This document shows, one piece after another, positions 10,504 to 22,680 of a stretch of DNA of 64,000 bases. The stretch's first letter is position 1. Each line of letters begins with the position of its first letter. The DNA is from Hysterangium stoloniferum (taxonomy: Eukaryota; Basidiomycota; Agaricomycetes; Hysterangiales; Hysterangiaceae), in contig WHVD01000187.1 of assembly GCA_015178975.1 (NCBI GenBank), forward strand, positions 62,001 through 126,000. The letters are read 5' to 3'. A program made the position numbers and the translations under genes. The notes beneath the pieces are model-generated. The model saw only the letters and a program-made list of their open reading frames with translations, searched no databases and was not told the DNA's origin.

Positions 10504-11156
10504 TCTCCTACCTTCGAGACTCAATCGGCTCAATGCCTATATCATTAAAAGATTTAGACATGGCGCTGAATATCCATAACCTGGACTTCCACATTTAAAA
10601 TATTCTCCGTCATGTGAATCACCATGGAGTTTTTCCTATTCGCAGAGATTTGCAGACGTTTTTCCTTTCTTTCATTTTTTTGCTTTGCTTTCTTCGTTGT
10701 GAATTTTCACGCTTGCCTATGCTCTCGTTGTTGTATTCTTATGCTTCAATTCGTGAGACCAAGTCTCTTTAATGCCCCATCTCACGTTGATGATACCAAC
10801 CCGCCGGTCATGATTGACTTTCGACTTCGAGTTTAATTTTGTACATAGATATATTACTATATATTGGTGCGACTGCGGCCGACTACTCTTGACGAACGAC
10901 AGACTGGTCACGAAGGTGACAACTGGACCTCAATTGGGTCATCGGCTCGTTTGGATCTTCCGCAGGTACTGGTTAGAGACAGGGGTGCGTATCTTGACTA
11001 TAATCGATATGTAATGGTCGTACTATGTGAAGGTTGTGACTATAAAAGCAGAGTAGACTGCGCACTCTATAGCGCTACGCAGGTTGTGGCTTATAAACGA
11101 CCGCTGTGAAGTTACTGCAGCCACCACCCAATTACCCTACATCACATAGTCCTAGT
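10504..11156. other. Gap between coiled-coil gene and P450; weak ORF only
   Basis: A short frame at 10,864-11,109 (LDERQTGHEGDNW...) is compositionally similar to the preceding gene's disordered tail, so it could be a 3' exon, but no splice link can be shown. The rest is non-coding. A TATAAAAG motif at 11,039-11,046 lies about 110 bp before the P450 start and could be its promoter element. Confidence 0.35.
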
Positions 11157-13547
11157 ATGGACCAGCCGACGTTGCCAACACCCTATTTATTTATATCGAT
11201 TGCACTCGCCTCGTCACTGGCGCTGTTGTTGAAGAGCAGGTTTAGTCCACGGAAATTGTCACTTCATGACCTAAATGGTCCTGCACCACCCTCGTGGCTT
11301 GTAGGTTCGTAGGGCGGATTCTTTGGAAGTACAATTAGAAAGCTACTGATTCGATTATCGCGTTTCTTCTTTAGGAAATATGCTCTCCCTTATTCATCAA
11401 GAGAATGTGGGTGATGTGGACGCAGAATATATTAAAGAATATGGATTAGCCTTTAAACTCAATGGCGTTTTCCATGTAAGTATTCACAATTCAACCGAGC
11501 TATAATGAATATTTTGGATGTTTGCGCCTTCAGGGAGAGTTCTTATACCTAGCGGATCCTCAGGTTTATCGACTCTATGTTAAAATCGCCGAATACAATA
11601 TGAAATGTTTTGTGATCTCTAGGTCATGCACTATGTCTTCAACACGTCTGGCTATACCTTTCACAAAAAGGGAATTGCCAGGCTGCTCCGCACACTTTTG
11701 GGTCCAAACATTTCAGGAATGGAAGGCATGTTCCCACTACGCCTCTCTTTTTTCTTTTTCCCTTATTCATACTTGTCATAATACAGGTGAAGACCATGCC
11801 CGACATCGCAAAATAATTCTGCCCGGTTTTTCTCAGAGTGCTTTAAAGGAATTCGTCCCCATTTTTTTACAAGTTGCACAGAAGGTATTCTAGTCACCAT
11901 ACGCACCAGCTAGACTGGACTTAACGGCAGAAATTATTTCTCTGTTATCAGGTGGTTGAAAAATGGCGAGACCTTTTACAAGAGGGACAACAACAATCAA
12001 CTGTGGTGGACATACATACCTGGCTATCTAACCTCACACTAGATGCAGTTGGTCAAGGTATATGTGATCCTCTACTAATAATAGCAAGTTGTTGATACCT
12101 TCATATCATTGTAGGGGTCCTGTCATACGATTTTGGCGCACTGAGTGACACTCCTGGAGACTTTGTCAGAGTCTATCGAAACCTTTTGTGAGTTCTCACC
12201 CATGATCAGGCCACACCTCGTCACTTCATAGAGATTCTTAATGTTAGCGTCGACATATTCCACCAACCGAGCGATATAGGGCTTGCGATTGTCGTTCTTT
12301 TCGGTTACCTCCCGGCATGGGTAGTCAGCATCCTGCTGAAGGTCACCATGGGAGCTGCAATGCGGGTCACCGAGTTCCGTGCTGTTTCTAATAAAATTAC
12401 TTTGGATATCGTGCAAAGAGAAATGGCATCTTTGGAAGGAGGCCTTCTTCAAGGAAAGGATATTATGAGCAGCTTATGTGAGTTTTGTATGCATAAAAGA
12501 GCTAATTGTGTTGGCGTTTAATTGTCTTACAGTACGGGAAAATATGAGCGAAACAGCAAAGAATAAAATGAGTACTGAAGAACTTTTATCACAAATGAGG
12601 TTTGTTTCAAGCTGATTTTAATCTCCTATAACGAATGGATGATAATTGGTAGCGCACTGACGGTTGCTGGCCACGATACCACGACTAATACACTAGCATG
12701 GTTGTTTTACGAAATTTCACGACGTTCAGAAGTCCAGAATAAGCTTCGGGAAGAAATAAACGCTACCAGAGCAGCTTGCGCCGGCAACGAACTAGGCGTG
12801 AACGATTTCGAATCCATGCCTTATACTATTGCCGTTATTAAGTAAGTACCAGCCGATCATATTCTCAACAGAATAATAACCAGGCTTTTATTTCAGAGAA
12901 ACTTTGAGATATTATCCCATAGCAGCTCATAATGCACGTGAGGCCGGACGCGATGAATTAATCCCACTTTCAAGACCGGTCAAAACTGCCGCCGGAGAGG
13001 AAATCGCTGCCATTCCAATTAAAAAGGGACAGCGTGTCTTCGCGTCTATTTGGGGCTATAACAGAATCAAGGAGCTATGGGGTGAAGACGCAGAACAATG
13101 GAACCCTGAGCGTTTCATGGGTGAAAACTTGAATCTTCGCCCGCAAAGGGGCTTGGGAGTTTATGCTAATCTGTGAGCTTTCATGGGGTATTGTATGTCA
13201 TTAGCTCACAATGGACATTTACAGGGCAACTTTTAGTAGTGGAGTCCACAGCTGTGTTAGTTGTCATATTATCTATAGATTTCTTCCTTAACTTAAAATG
13301 GCATTATAAGATGGCGTTTCGCGTGAGTCTATCTTTACCCCACAAAGGAATATATTTCATTAACGCACACTTCAGGGTCTTGGAGCTTCAAGCCATACTG
13401 ATCGTACTCATCCAAAACTTCGAATTTTCCCCTGCACCACATAACCCCGTAATGCGGCAGGTGATGGCACCAACCCTCGTTCCAATGGTGAAAGGGGAAG
13501 AAAAGCGAGGTTCACAGATGCCAATGTCAATTTCTGCTATCAACTGA
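11157..13547 (+). CDS. Cytochrome P450 monooxygenase, 14 short exons, two doubtful junctions
   Basis: A microsomal-type P450 of about 538 codons (family norm about 500-550). The N-terminal anchor is at 11,157-11,240 (YLFISIALASSLALLL). The I-helix is AGHDTT near 12,668. The K-helix is KETLR (ExxR) near 12,896-12,910. The PERF-type motif is WNPERF near 13,104, and the heme loop is FSSGVHSCV at 13,232-13,258, with Cys as thiolate ligand. Exons are about 11157-11304, 11375-11475, 11534-11563, 11623-11725, 11787-11884, 11952-12057, 12115-12187, 12272-12477, 12533-12599, 12653-12841, 12897-13172, 13225-13259, 13311-13322 and 13376-13547. Exon 4 appears to use a GC donor. The exon 12/13 junction, right behind the heme Cys, is one base out of frame, and exon 8 needs an unusual acceptor. 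It may be newly inactivated. The substrate is not predictable. Confidence 0.8.
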
Positions 13548-13564
13548 AGAGGTCAAGCTTCCGG

Positions 13565-14135
13565 CATTTAATTTTTAATTTAACCCTTATCCCGTCCAAA
13601 TGTAAGCATAATATATGTATATCTTGTATCCAACGGACAATTAAGTAACTTAATAGTTTTCAGATATCCTCCTATGAGACCAAATAGATGTTCAATCTGA
13701 GATCTGAAACTTCCAAATTCTGTATATAATTCTTTTCTTCAGGAGTTAAATCAACACCTCTAGGTTTTTAAATGGGACATGAAAAGTTGTGTTCTTTGGG
13801 TCTGTCATTTCAACAATCTTATTAATATATGGTTTATATGCTCCATCAAGTCCCATACAGTCATCTTTATGCATAACTCTTTCTATATGTAATTTGGTAA
13901 ACATTGGTCCAGCTGGATTTTGAGCACATGGCTCTGATTTAGATACAAATAAGACCATACCATTCACATCCATAGTTACCTCTGTTCAGCATCCAGATTT
14001 CTTTAACTTGTAAGAATGTTGTGCTGCTTTGTCCTCACCAGTATGGCTTAACCTTGTATGTATCACATCCATCAAGGAATAAGGCAATAGCCTTGAAAGT
14101 TGTGGATTTTTAATTCTCGCTGATAATATTCTAAT
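13565..14135 (-). pseudogene. Harbinger-type (DDE_Tnp_4) transposase fragment
   Basis: On the minus strand, LMDVIHTRLSHTGEDKAAQHSYKLKKSG (about 14,085-13,995) leads into MDVNGMVLFVSKSEPC, HKDDCMGLDGAYKPYI near 13,850, FHVPFKN, and in another frame LTPEEKNYIQNFGSFRSQIEHLFG. This order, with the catalytic-type GLDGAY block and the FxSFRSxIEHxFG block, is the C-terminal half of PIF/Harbinger DDE transposases as found in fungi. There is one frameshift near 13,750 and a stop near 13,985. The N-terminal half and terminal repeats are not seen. The region is AT-rich and CpG-poor. Confidence 0.6.
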
Positions 14136-15080
14136 TTTTATATTTAAAAAACATAGTCAAAAGCATTAATGATATATCTTTCATGAATTCTTTATTAACT
14201 TTCTGATTATTTCTATAAAAGCTAGAATGAAGCTTCTCAAAAGTAGAGGTAGGAATATACTTATTCATGTCACTTAGTGTGTTTTCTGTTTAATAAATGA
14301 AAGAGGATGAGAAGTCCTTTATGAAGCTTTCTATATGGACCAGGATAATCTTGAGTGGGAATATAATAATAAGAAAGAAAAATATAGGAATTGGTCCAAG
14401 CAAAAATATTAATATTTATCCTATATCTGAAACAATCATCTGTAGATTATTCTTTTGGAATAAATTGCACAATGGGGATTGCTACCCCAGATAGTTCTGG
14501 TTAACTCTCTAAACCAACTAAATTCAAATTATATGAAACATATTTGAAAGTTTGCTTGTATACAAGAGAATACATCACAACCCAAAGATTAAGTCATAAC
14601 CCAACTAATCTTGTTTAACCCAAATAATCTAGGTTAACCCAAATCATTTTGTGTAACTATGTCATTTGTGTGTATTTTAAAAGGGCATGCATATTTTAAA
14701 GTTGAAATTTCAGGTAATTAAATATAAACTCATAGAATAAGTTGTCATGGCCAGAAGGAATAGTCTCACTTAAAAAATATGAGAATTATTCAGTAAAATT
14801 TTGTATATTCAATAAAGTGTGACCATCCTCCATAGGCTGCCCCTCCACAGTGATTAGTGACACCCTAGTTTCACAACTAGGTCTCTGTCAATTTCCTCTC
14901 CCCAAAGAGGAAGACAACTTGGCTTCACTGTTGGACATGCCTTTAAGTTGTAGAGAGTTTGTGAAATTAAAGGTTACCTGGGAAATGGGGCTTGGCAATT
15001 GGGGTTTTTAGGGCTAAAATAAATGTTGGATTACCAGTGTTGTTAATCCTCAGAATGTCATTTCTTTCAACATCACATTG
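14136..15080. other. AT-rich intergenic debris
   Basis: No gene was found. A cluster of AACCCAA-like motifs at 14,580-14,650 (TCATAACCCAACTAATC, GTTTAACCCAAATAATC, GTTAACCCAAATC) is a short degenerate repeat. Confidence 0.5.
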
Positions 15081-17200
15081 TGATCAATACCTCAAATCAC
15101 ACTGCATGCAATAAATGTGTAAATTACGACCTTGCAAATCCCAAAGTACCAAAACACTTCAAGACTCAGGTTAAGGCCACACCAATTGATCCAAAAACAC
15201 CTATCCATGTGAAAACTCCAGGAACGACATCAGAACCCCCACTGGCTGGGTACCTCTTACCAGGCCCTGTCTTGGCTGCAGTTTGAAACAGGATTGAAAC
15301 CCTGTCGTTCAAGAACTCCTTGTACAGAAAGATGCTGAAATGAAAGCTGCCTTTGCAGACCATTTTCCTCTCTGACTACCAGATACTGCAGACATACTGA
15401 CTCACATCTATCACAGAATATGTTTGAAAGACCCTCCAAAGTCACCACTGGCTGGGGGTATTCAGCACCAAGGATGTACCACAACTCCTGGAAATTGTTG
15501 CTTGAGGAGAACCTGGCAGCTGGATGCATCCTACCCTCTTCCTCTGAACATGTCTCTCCTGCATTTTGTGTCCCAAAACATAGAAATGGAGTTCCAGACC
15601 ACACCATACTTCCACACTGGGTAACTGACTACCGAGAATTGAATGCCAACACCATATGTGATAATTATCCACTCCCCTGCATTGATGACATTCTCTCAGA
15701 CTGTGGGCAAGGGACCATATTTGGCAAGCTCGATATGACAAATTCTTTCTTTCAGACACAGGTACACCCAGATGACATACATACCACTGACAGCTGTCTG
15801 CACCCCTTGGGGGCTTTATGGATGGACAGTGATGCCCATGGGTGGCTGCAATGCACCCTCCACACATCAACAGTGCATGACTGATGCCCTCAGACATCTT
15901 ATTGGTAAAATATGTCATGTATATCTGGATGACATCATTACCTGGTTGAAAACCTTGCAGCAGCATGAAAAGAACATCACCACCATACTTAAAGCTCTCT
16001 GCACTGCAAGCTTATACTGTAATCCCAACAAATCACTCTTATTCACCACAGATATATCATTCTTGGGCCACTAGATCTCTGGTGCAGGAATTAGTCCAGA
16101 TCCATGGAAGACTGATTGAATCCTCCACTTGCCCCAGCCTACCATAGCCACCAATGTACAAGGTTTCCTGGGGCTCACCCGTTACATCGCAGCCTTCCTC
16201 CCTGCACTTGCAGAACATACCAGTGTCCTAACACCACTCACAACCAGGGAATGTGAACATGCATTCCCCACCTGGACAGCACAACACCAACATGTCTTCA
16301 ATACCATCAAGCACATGTGACCAGTGCTGATTGTCTTACTATAATCAAGTATAATGATCCCTCCAGTCACATTTTCATCACCACTGATACTAGTGAATGA
16401 CAGACTGGTGCAGTGCTCAGCTTTGGTACTACTTGGGAGTCAGTGCAGCCTGTTGCATATGACTCCTACCAGCTTAATGCTGTGGAGAAAAATTACCTGG
16501 TCCATGAGAAGGAGCTCTTAGCTATCATCAAAGTCCTGAAGAAGTGGCACACCAGTCTCCTAGGCTGCCATTTCAAGATCTATATGGACCATCAGACACT
16601 GGAGTACATCCAATCTCAGATGGAGATGTCCTGCTGACAAATGTGTTGGTCTATGTATCTGGCAGATTTCGACTTTGAGATCATTTACATTTGAGGTGAA
16701 GAAAACACCATCACTGATGCCCTGTCTCACATGCCTGATCATGTTCCCAATCCCCAACTTGTTGCCTGTGCCTTAGCTCACACACAATCCCCTCCCTGAC
16801 TTCCTGCTGCAGGTGTCTTGAACATCACCACACATGTAGACCTGCTGAGAAGTATCCAGGATGGTTATACCACCAACAAATTCTGTCAACAGCTCACTGC
16901 AGGTACTGCTGCTGGCAGCATTGAAGGGGCACATCACAAGAATGGCCTCCTCTATGTGGGCCACCATCTTGTCATTCCCCATGACATCTCAGTCCATGAA
17001 ACCCTTTACAACCTTGCCCATGACACACTTGGCCATTTTGGGTTTGACAAGTCCTATGGAGCACTCCATGACTTGTACTACTGGCCAAATATGCATCATG
17101 CTCTTGAGTGGGTCTATGTACATACCTTCCTGTGCGGAATGCCAGCACAACAAGGACTGCACATCATAAGTGCAGACTTCTTGTTTGAAATACTTTGAAG
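15080..17200 (+). mobile_element. Ty3/Gypsy pol remnant (RT, RNase H, start of integrase)
   Basis: Read in several frames, the pieces are in the right order. RT has WVTDYRELNANTI and FGKLDMTNSFFQTQVHPDD (15,620-15,780), then GGCNAPSTHQ and VYLDDIITW (15,850-15,950) with an intact YLDD active-site box. The connection domain is FLGLTRYIAAFLP. RNase H has ITTDTSE, HEKELLAIIKVLKKWHTSLLG and MDHQTLEYI (16,380-16,610). The integrase zinc finger has NLAHDTLGHFG...YYWPNM with CAEC (17,010-17,150). At least five stops or frameshifts break it. No gag is recognised in 15,080-15,400 and no LTRs were found. It ends against the pogo remnant. It is an old copy with few CpG sites. Confidence 0.8.
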
Positions 17201-20200
17201 TTGCACAGACTTAATCCATTTCCTATTGTCATTCATTCCCTCCTCTGAACTCTCATCATGTACAACACCCTGCAATGACCCAACATGGATAGAGGATATC
17301 TTTTTGGGCACAAAGTCTGTGTCTGAGTTCTAGTCTGGAGGGACAGCAAGGGCAGTACCATCACTTTCCACGTCTTCAGGGACAGATAGGAGAATGGGTT
17401 TGGAATAAGAGGGCTTTTTTTTATTTATTTCTGGATCTGATTCATAGATGCTTGAACATGTGCAGATGGAATACAGATCCATTGGCCTTTGACAATATTG
17501 TTAGGATCAATTTCATTAGATTGTGCAGAACTCTGGGGGAATCCTGTACAACCACCCTTGGGATCCTCAGATATTGATCATGGCCTCTTGCCATTTGGAC
17601 TGTTGAGATGAACAATATTAATTTTTCAAGCACATAACACCTGTGACAGTGACAGTAATAGTGTGTTAGAGTGCTGTTCTTGCAAAACAAACACTTGTCT
17701 ATCTATCAAAATATTATCTTAAATAGATTTAGTTATATATAGAGTTATATATATTTATTATGATTTTACAGAACATTAAATGCTTCTGAATTAGCATTTT
17801 TCCTTGGTACATATAGACAACAACAAAAGTTGTGATTCAACTGCAGGTCAGCCACATATCATTACAAAAGCTATTGTATAATTTTATAACTCTATTTAAG
17901 TGAAAAATCCTCAAGTTTCCAAATTTTAAATCATCCCATTCTCATGCAAAGTTCTATGCAGCATGACATGTGTGGCTCATTTTCTGATATTGGAAGTGAG
18001 TGATATTTTATAGGATTAATATTTAATTATTATAGCAGTATATGGTATAAAAATAGGTACAACGTTTCATGAATTTACATGTTCTCATTCACAAGATATC
18101 CCACTTTCTTATTTTATGATTTTTAGTATGCAAATTTGATTCTGGGTCTTATGTAACTGAAATGGCTGTAACCTTTGAATTTTAGTGTGGTTCCAACAAT
18201 GCTGCATGGTCTCAGTGGCTACTGCCTCCCAGGCTGCATCAGCCATTTGCATTCCTTCAAGGGGGTCAATTTCACAATGACAGAAAAGGCCACAGTAATG
18301 TGCTTTGAAGCAATGGATTATTCCTGCATCAAGTGGCTGCACAAAGGAGGTGATATTTGGCTCAAAATACTCAATGTGTATGTTTTTTGGCTGATATTCA
18401 ACAAAATGACCTGAAAAATGATCAATGACAAACAAGATATGCTGTCCTTCAGCTTGCATCTTCAGGTCAAACTTCTCAATCCATCTGTAGCATTAATTAT
18501 GTGCTAGCTCTCAATGTCCTGAGTAATATGGAAGGAGAGCTTAATCTTGAAATATTTCAGATGTCATCCCTTTTTGTTGTTCCAATAATTAAAGCCATGA
18601 TCTCGAGGTGATTTCTTTCCAAAGCAGCAGGGTTGCTTTGACTTTCCAATGTAAATGGTGGCATTTTGTTAGGGTACGTACATGGCAGGTTTCTGGAGAA
18701 ACCCGCATAATATCCGGTAGGACTTGGCTTCAGCTTATAGGCTGCACCCTCGCAAGATCGTGTTGTCCAATTTCAGACAGGCAGATGGGAATCCTGTGGA
18801 GTCTGGGCGGAGTTCGTGGTTCAAGGGGTCGGAGGTCGGAGGTCGTGGGTCGAGAGATTGTGAGTTGAGATGTGAGTTGAGATAGGTAAGAGAGATAGAT
18901 GTGCTGGAGCCTGTGGGCTCCAACTAGCATGAGTGGTGTAATTCAAGTAGGAGTTTAGAGTGGAAAATGTATTAGATTACTGGGGGAATCTAAGCCAATT
19001 TTCTGACTGGATTGTATGTACAACATCTGCCAGTTTAAATAGACTGTGGAATGAATGACATACCAAATCCAGTAATGATGAAACAAAACTAGCAAAACAT
19101 AAAACGAGAATAGTAAACACCAATTTGGTGTTAGGAATGGGATGGAATGGAGTGGAGTCCGAATCGTGACAAATCATAAACCATAATGGGAAACAGAGCG
19201 GGAGTGGAGCCTGAATCGCGACAGGTCATTTGACTAAAATGGGAATGGGGCTCTGTTAGAGGGATGACAGGTTTTCCGAGTGGGGTCTGGTGACTGATGC
19301 ATGGGATGAGGTTGGACATAGACAGGGGTGGAGTCTGGTGGGTTTTCCAGTGACTGAAACACAATGTAACGAAGTTGAACATAGACAAGTCTGACATACA
19401 GAGTCCAGCAGGAATTCCAGTAAACTGACAATTGGTGCATATAGGGCACGGGTGCGTATAAGTTAGTGCCCAGAGTCCAGTGGGATTTCCGGTCATAACA
19501 CATTTTCTCACTGCCATCTGCATTGCAAACAAATCCCATGGTAATTTGAAACTTGTCTTTTTTTTCCCACTCATATGTTTGTCTGACAGGCCATGATCAG
19601 GAGGACAACTGGAAATGCATATTATAATCTCTCATTCAACAAACAAGAATTACTCACTTTGGAAATATACCTGTCTCATCAAAATTCCACTGGTCACAAG
19701 GCCTGAATGTTTCCATCAAGCTCTGAAGCCTTTTCCATTTAGTCTCTACAGCATTGAGATCCACAGAGCCAGCCTCCCCATGGCACCAGTATTCCTTAAG
19801 ATTATAGGTTGCACAAAAGGAAGGGATCCATCCATGACCAGTGAGTTGTTGATCATCAGGCACATCAAATAAAGTCTCAAAATGCTTGTGTTTTTCATGC
19901 AACATGGGCCCACTAACACTCTCATTCTTCTCCAGTATATGATTGACCCATAGAACCAATGCATGCTCAACAATGTCAGGTCGAGTGACAATGCATGCAT
20001 GCTTCAAAGGCAATGCAATTGTGTTAGATTGACTGCATTCTTCAAGTGTTGGACATTTGCTGATGGCTCAAGAGAGTGCTGATTGGGAAAAATGTAAGGC
20101 ACCATCAATCTTAGTCTTGAAATGGTTGACAATGTCTCCTTGTGAAAGCAATGGATGTTCATCAACATACTTGAGAACAGTCAGCAAATCAGAAAGTTTC

Positions 20201-20300
20201 ATATTTGCCCATTTTGTTTGGACAGCTGGTTTCACAGATGTCTTTGGCACATCTTTATTGTCAATTTGCTTCTGTTTGCTTTTAACATAAGGTGCTGGCT
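17200..20300 (-). mobile_element. pogo/Tigger-type element, disrupted by a solo LTR
   Basis: The minus strand carries an N-terminal CENP-B-type helix-turn-helix region at 20,250-19,660 (LLTVLKYVDEHPLLSQGDIV; LHEKHKHFETLF; ending NFDETGIF). A short exon at about 19,600-19,505 contains the CNADGSEK motif. The DDE_1 endonuclease core at 18,459-18,109 has FVIDHFSGHF and FLPPNxTS-like NITSFVQPLDAGII. A C-terminal acidic tail lies near 17,440-17,200. DETG, the D of VIDHFSG and QPLDAG are diagnostic of this family. An in-frame TGA near 20,065 and a frameshift in an A8 run near 19,560 disable it. A family-A LTR splits the gene at 18,667-19,500. Terminal inverted repeats were not found. Confidence 0.75.
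18667..19500 (-). mobile_element. Family-A solo LTR in pogo transposase (TSD CATTT)
   Basis: This is an 834-bp LTR in minus orientation, running TGTTAGGGTACG...GGTCATAACA. The 5-bp sequence CATTT stands at both edges (18,662-18,666 and 19,501-19,505), and removing the LTR joins the pogo coding sequence ...GSEKMPP.... It carries the family landmark CCTATAAGCTGAAGCCAAG (reverse complement) near 18,740. The open frames inside LTR copies are not genes. Confidence 0.92.
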
Positions 20301-22680
20301 TTTCTCAAGGCTTTCTTGTAGTCTTGGGCTCAGTTTTAGGCTTTAGGAATCAAAGACACAGTTGGAGAATGATAAAGGTTCCTATCATGGTAATTACAGT
20401 TCCGAAACCTTAATTTCTAGTAATGCATATTGCACTTCTTGGCCTAGGCATTATGCATTATGTGTTATGTGTTCACTTTCTCTGCATACTAGCATTGTTC
20501 CCAATACAACCCAATGCATTATTAGATTTACATATGCATTATTACCTTATGCATTATGACCTAATGAAGCACAAATAATCTAGCTGGGAAAATCTGAAAA
20601 TACTTGCAGAAAAGGCTAGTTTAAGTCCATCTAATTAAGGTTGCTCATCATCCCAAACATGGACCTTCTAATCCCAATCTGAAATCTGAAACGTTTGCCG
20701 ATCATGAAGTGGTTCTCAGCTTGTCTAACCCGGAATATAGCTGCTTGCTAGCTCTACCAAGTATTCATGGGAGACTCACCACTCAGTCCCCAAATGCATT
20801 TCACAGCTCTCTTGATGCTTTATTCTGATTTGTATATTATTTTATCTAAATTGATTTGTTTCTATTTTCTTATATGAGGGTGGGAGGGGTGAATTATAAT
20901 GAAAACTATGCTACTTATAAGGTTATGAGTATTTAGATACATAATATAATCTTAAAATATTGTGTGGTGACTGACTGTGTCACAGTAAAATCAAACAAAG
21001 GCATTAGATACCTCCTTCCACTTAGCTGGATATTGAGTGCCAAACTACTCCCGGCAGGCTAGGGATCATGCCACTCACCACTATCCAGCCTCATCTAATG
21101 CTGAATATAGCTACAGGGTTGGGTAGTGGCAGAGCATTAGCTCTACTGAGTATGCATGGGAAGACTTGCTGCTCACCTGCTAAACAAATCTACCCTTTTG
21201 ACCGTGGAAAGATGATGCCACCTGCCCAAGATGCTGACCTCACTGTAATGTTTCTCATGTGTCATGTAATCTGTTCAAAGGCTCTAATGTAAGCCTCATA
21301 AGCTAAGAATTTCCATCTGCCCACTAGCCATACTACATATTTCCAGATCAACTCCTTATGCCAAGAAAAATGAGGTACCTCCAATACATAAGGAATGGCA
21401 AAGGTTGTTCCACAAGCTTCATTTCTTCCTTGTACACATGGTTTGGGCTTGTTTGGCAGCATGTAGAAATGCATGATGTTTGTCAATTGCTAACATTTGT
21501 TAAACAATACTGTGAAGAGTTCTGCAATGATCGTCTCTGATGAGCCAAGTTGTAATCCTGGCCGTCTTACCACAGGCACACATTACCAATAAGATCCCCA
21601 TGTTCGACACAACTCTCTTTTGTTTTACCTAATCGCCTTTGTCTTCCGCTGAGCTGTCCCTTTGTTCTCTTACCTCGCGTCACCACCTCCATTGTCCTTT
21701 TGTTTCCCCCTATGTCTCTGATGCCACTCCTTTGTTCTGCCAGATATATTAACACCTGATTAATGTAGTTACAAGCAGAATATTCTACCTGTATCTCTCT
21801 CATATTCTAACGACTCGAACAGAGAAAACTTAGTCCTGTCTGTACCGACTATCGCTGGTTTATAAAGACGGATGAGATAGAGCATGTGATATTATTTTCG
21901 TCGCTTTAACTATGGTTATGGATTAGATTAAGCTTTTCCTGTAAATCCCCAAAACCTGGAATACGACCAATGGCTGGGGATCAGGTCAGGATAATCGGTT
22001 TCAGGTACATGATTGGTTCACCTGTCATTTTTTTCAATCACATTTGTGGTGGTGTGATCTGACGAACCAGCATGGGGGCTCCCGTAATATCCACGCTAAC
22101 CCCGCACCTCCCAAATTCCATACCTTAAATTCGCCATCTATATCTCCGACTAATAGGGCCCTCACATGTCTCCCATAGTTCAATTGAATATACTGGGGAA
22201 ATGATACTTGTCGGCGTAGCCCGCCGCATGTTATATTTCTTAGTTCCTACTTTACACCCGGTCCAAGAAAGGCAGCGCAAAGGTTTAGAAGTGTAAACAA
22301 ATATTCCCGAAGGCTGGGATAGATTAAAATAGGCTAACAAAAGAGCTCATTGTCTTATGTTCCTACTCCATGAAGCACATTTTTTCGCATAGAGTGCAAT
22401 CAAATGTGTCTGAAGGTTCTTGTGACAATAGCTGATTAGTGCTCGCCTAGCTCGATATTATCGCAATAAAACCCCGGGAACCACTCAGACGTCTTAGAAT
22501 CAGGTAGGTAAGAGTGGGAAATGCATGCAATGGCGAGATCGTTATAAATTGGTTAATTCCGCGAGCGTTTTCAAGGGCAAGGACATTCCGACTACAGCTC
22601 ATCAAGACGGAGAACAAGTCATGGAAGAAGTAGGATAGTCCTATGCGATTTAAGATCATCTGGGTACAAATAAACTCCCT
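20300..22680. other. Gene-poor stretch with weak direct repeats
   Basis: No gene could be supported. The segment GAATATAGCTGC...TAGCTCTACCAAGTATTCATGGG (20,730-20,780) recurs in altered form at 21,105-21,165, so some decayed repeat is present. At 20,420-20,560 there is a run of TGCATTAT-type motifs. From about 21,550 CpG frequency returns to host-like levels. Confidence 0.45.

Noticed and set aside
12123..12452. 109-codon minus-strand ORF
   Set aside because: Antisense to P450 exons 7-8.
14580..14650. AACCC-rich run, thought of as an interstitial telomere
   Set aside because: The spacing and sequence (AACCCAA with long gaps) do not match the fungal TTAGGG repeat.
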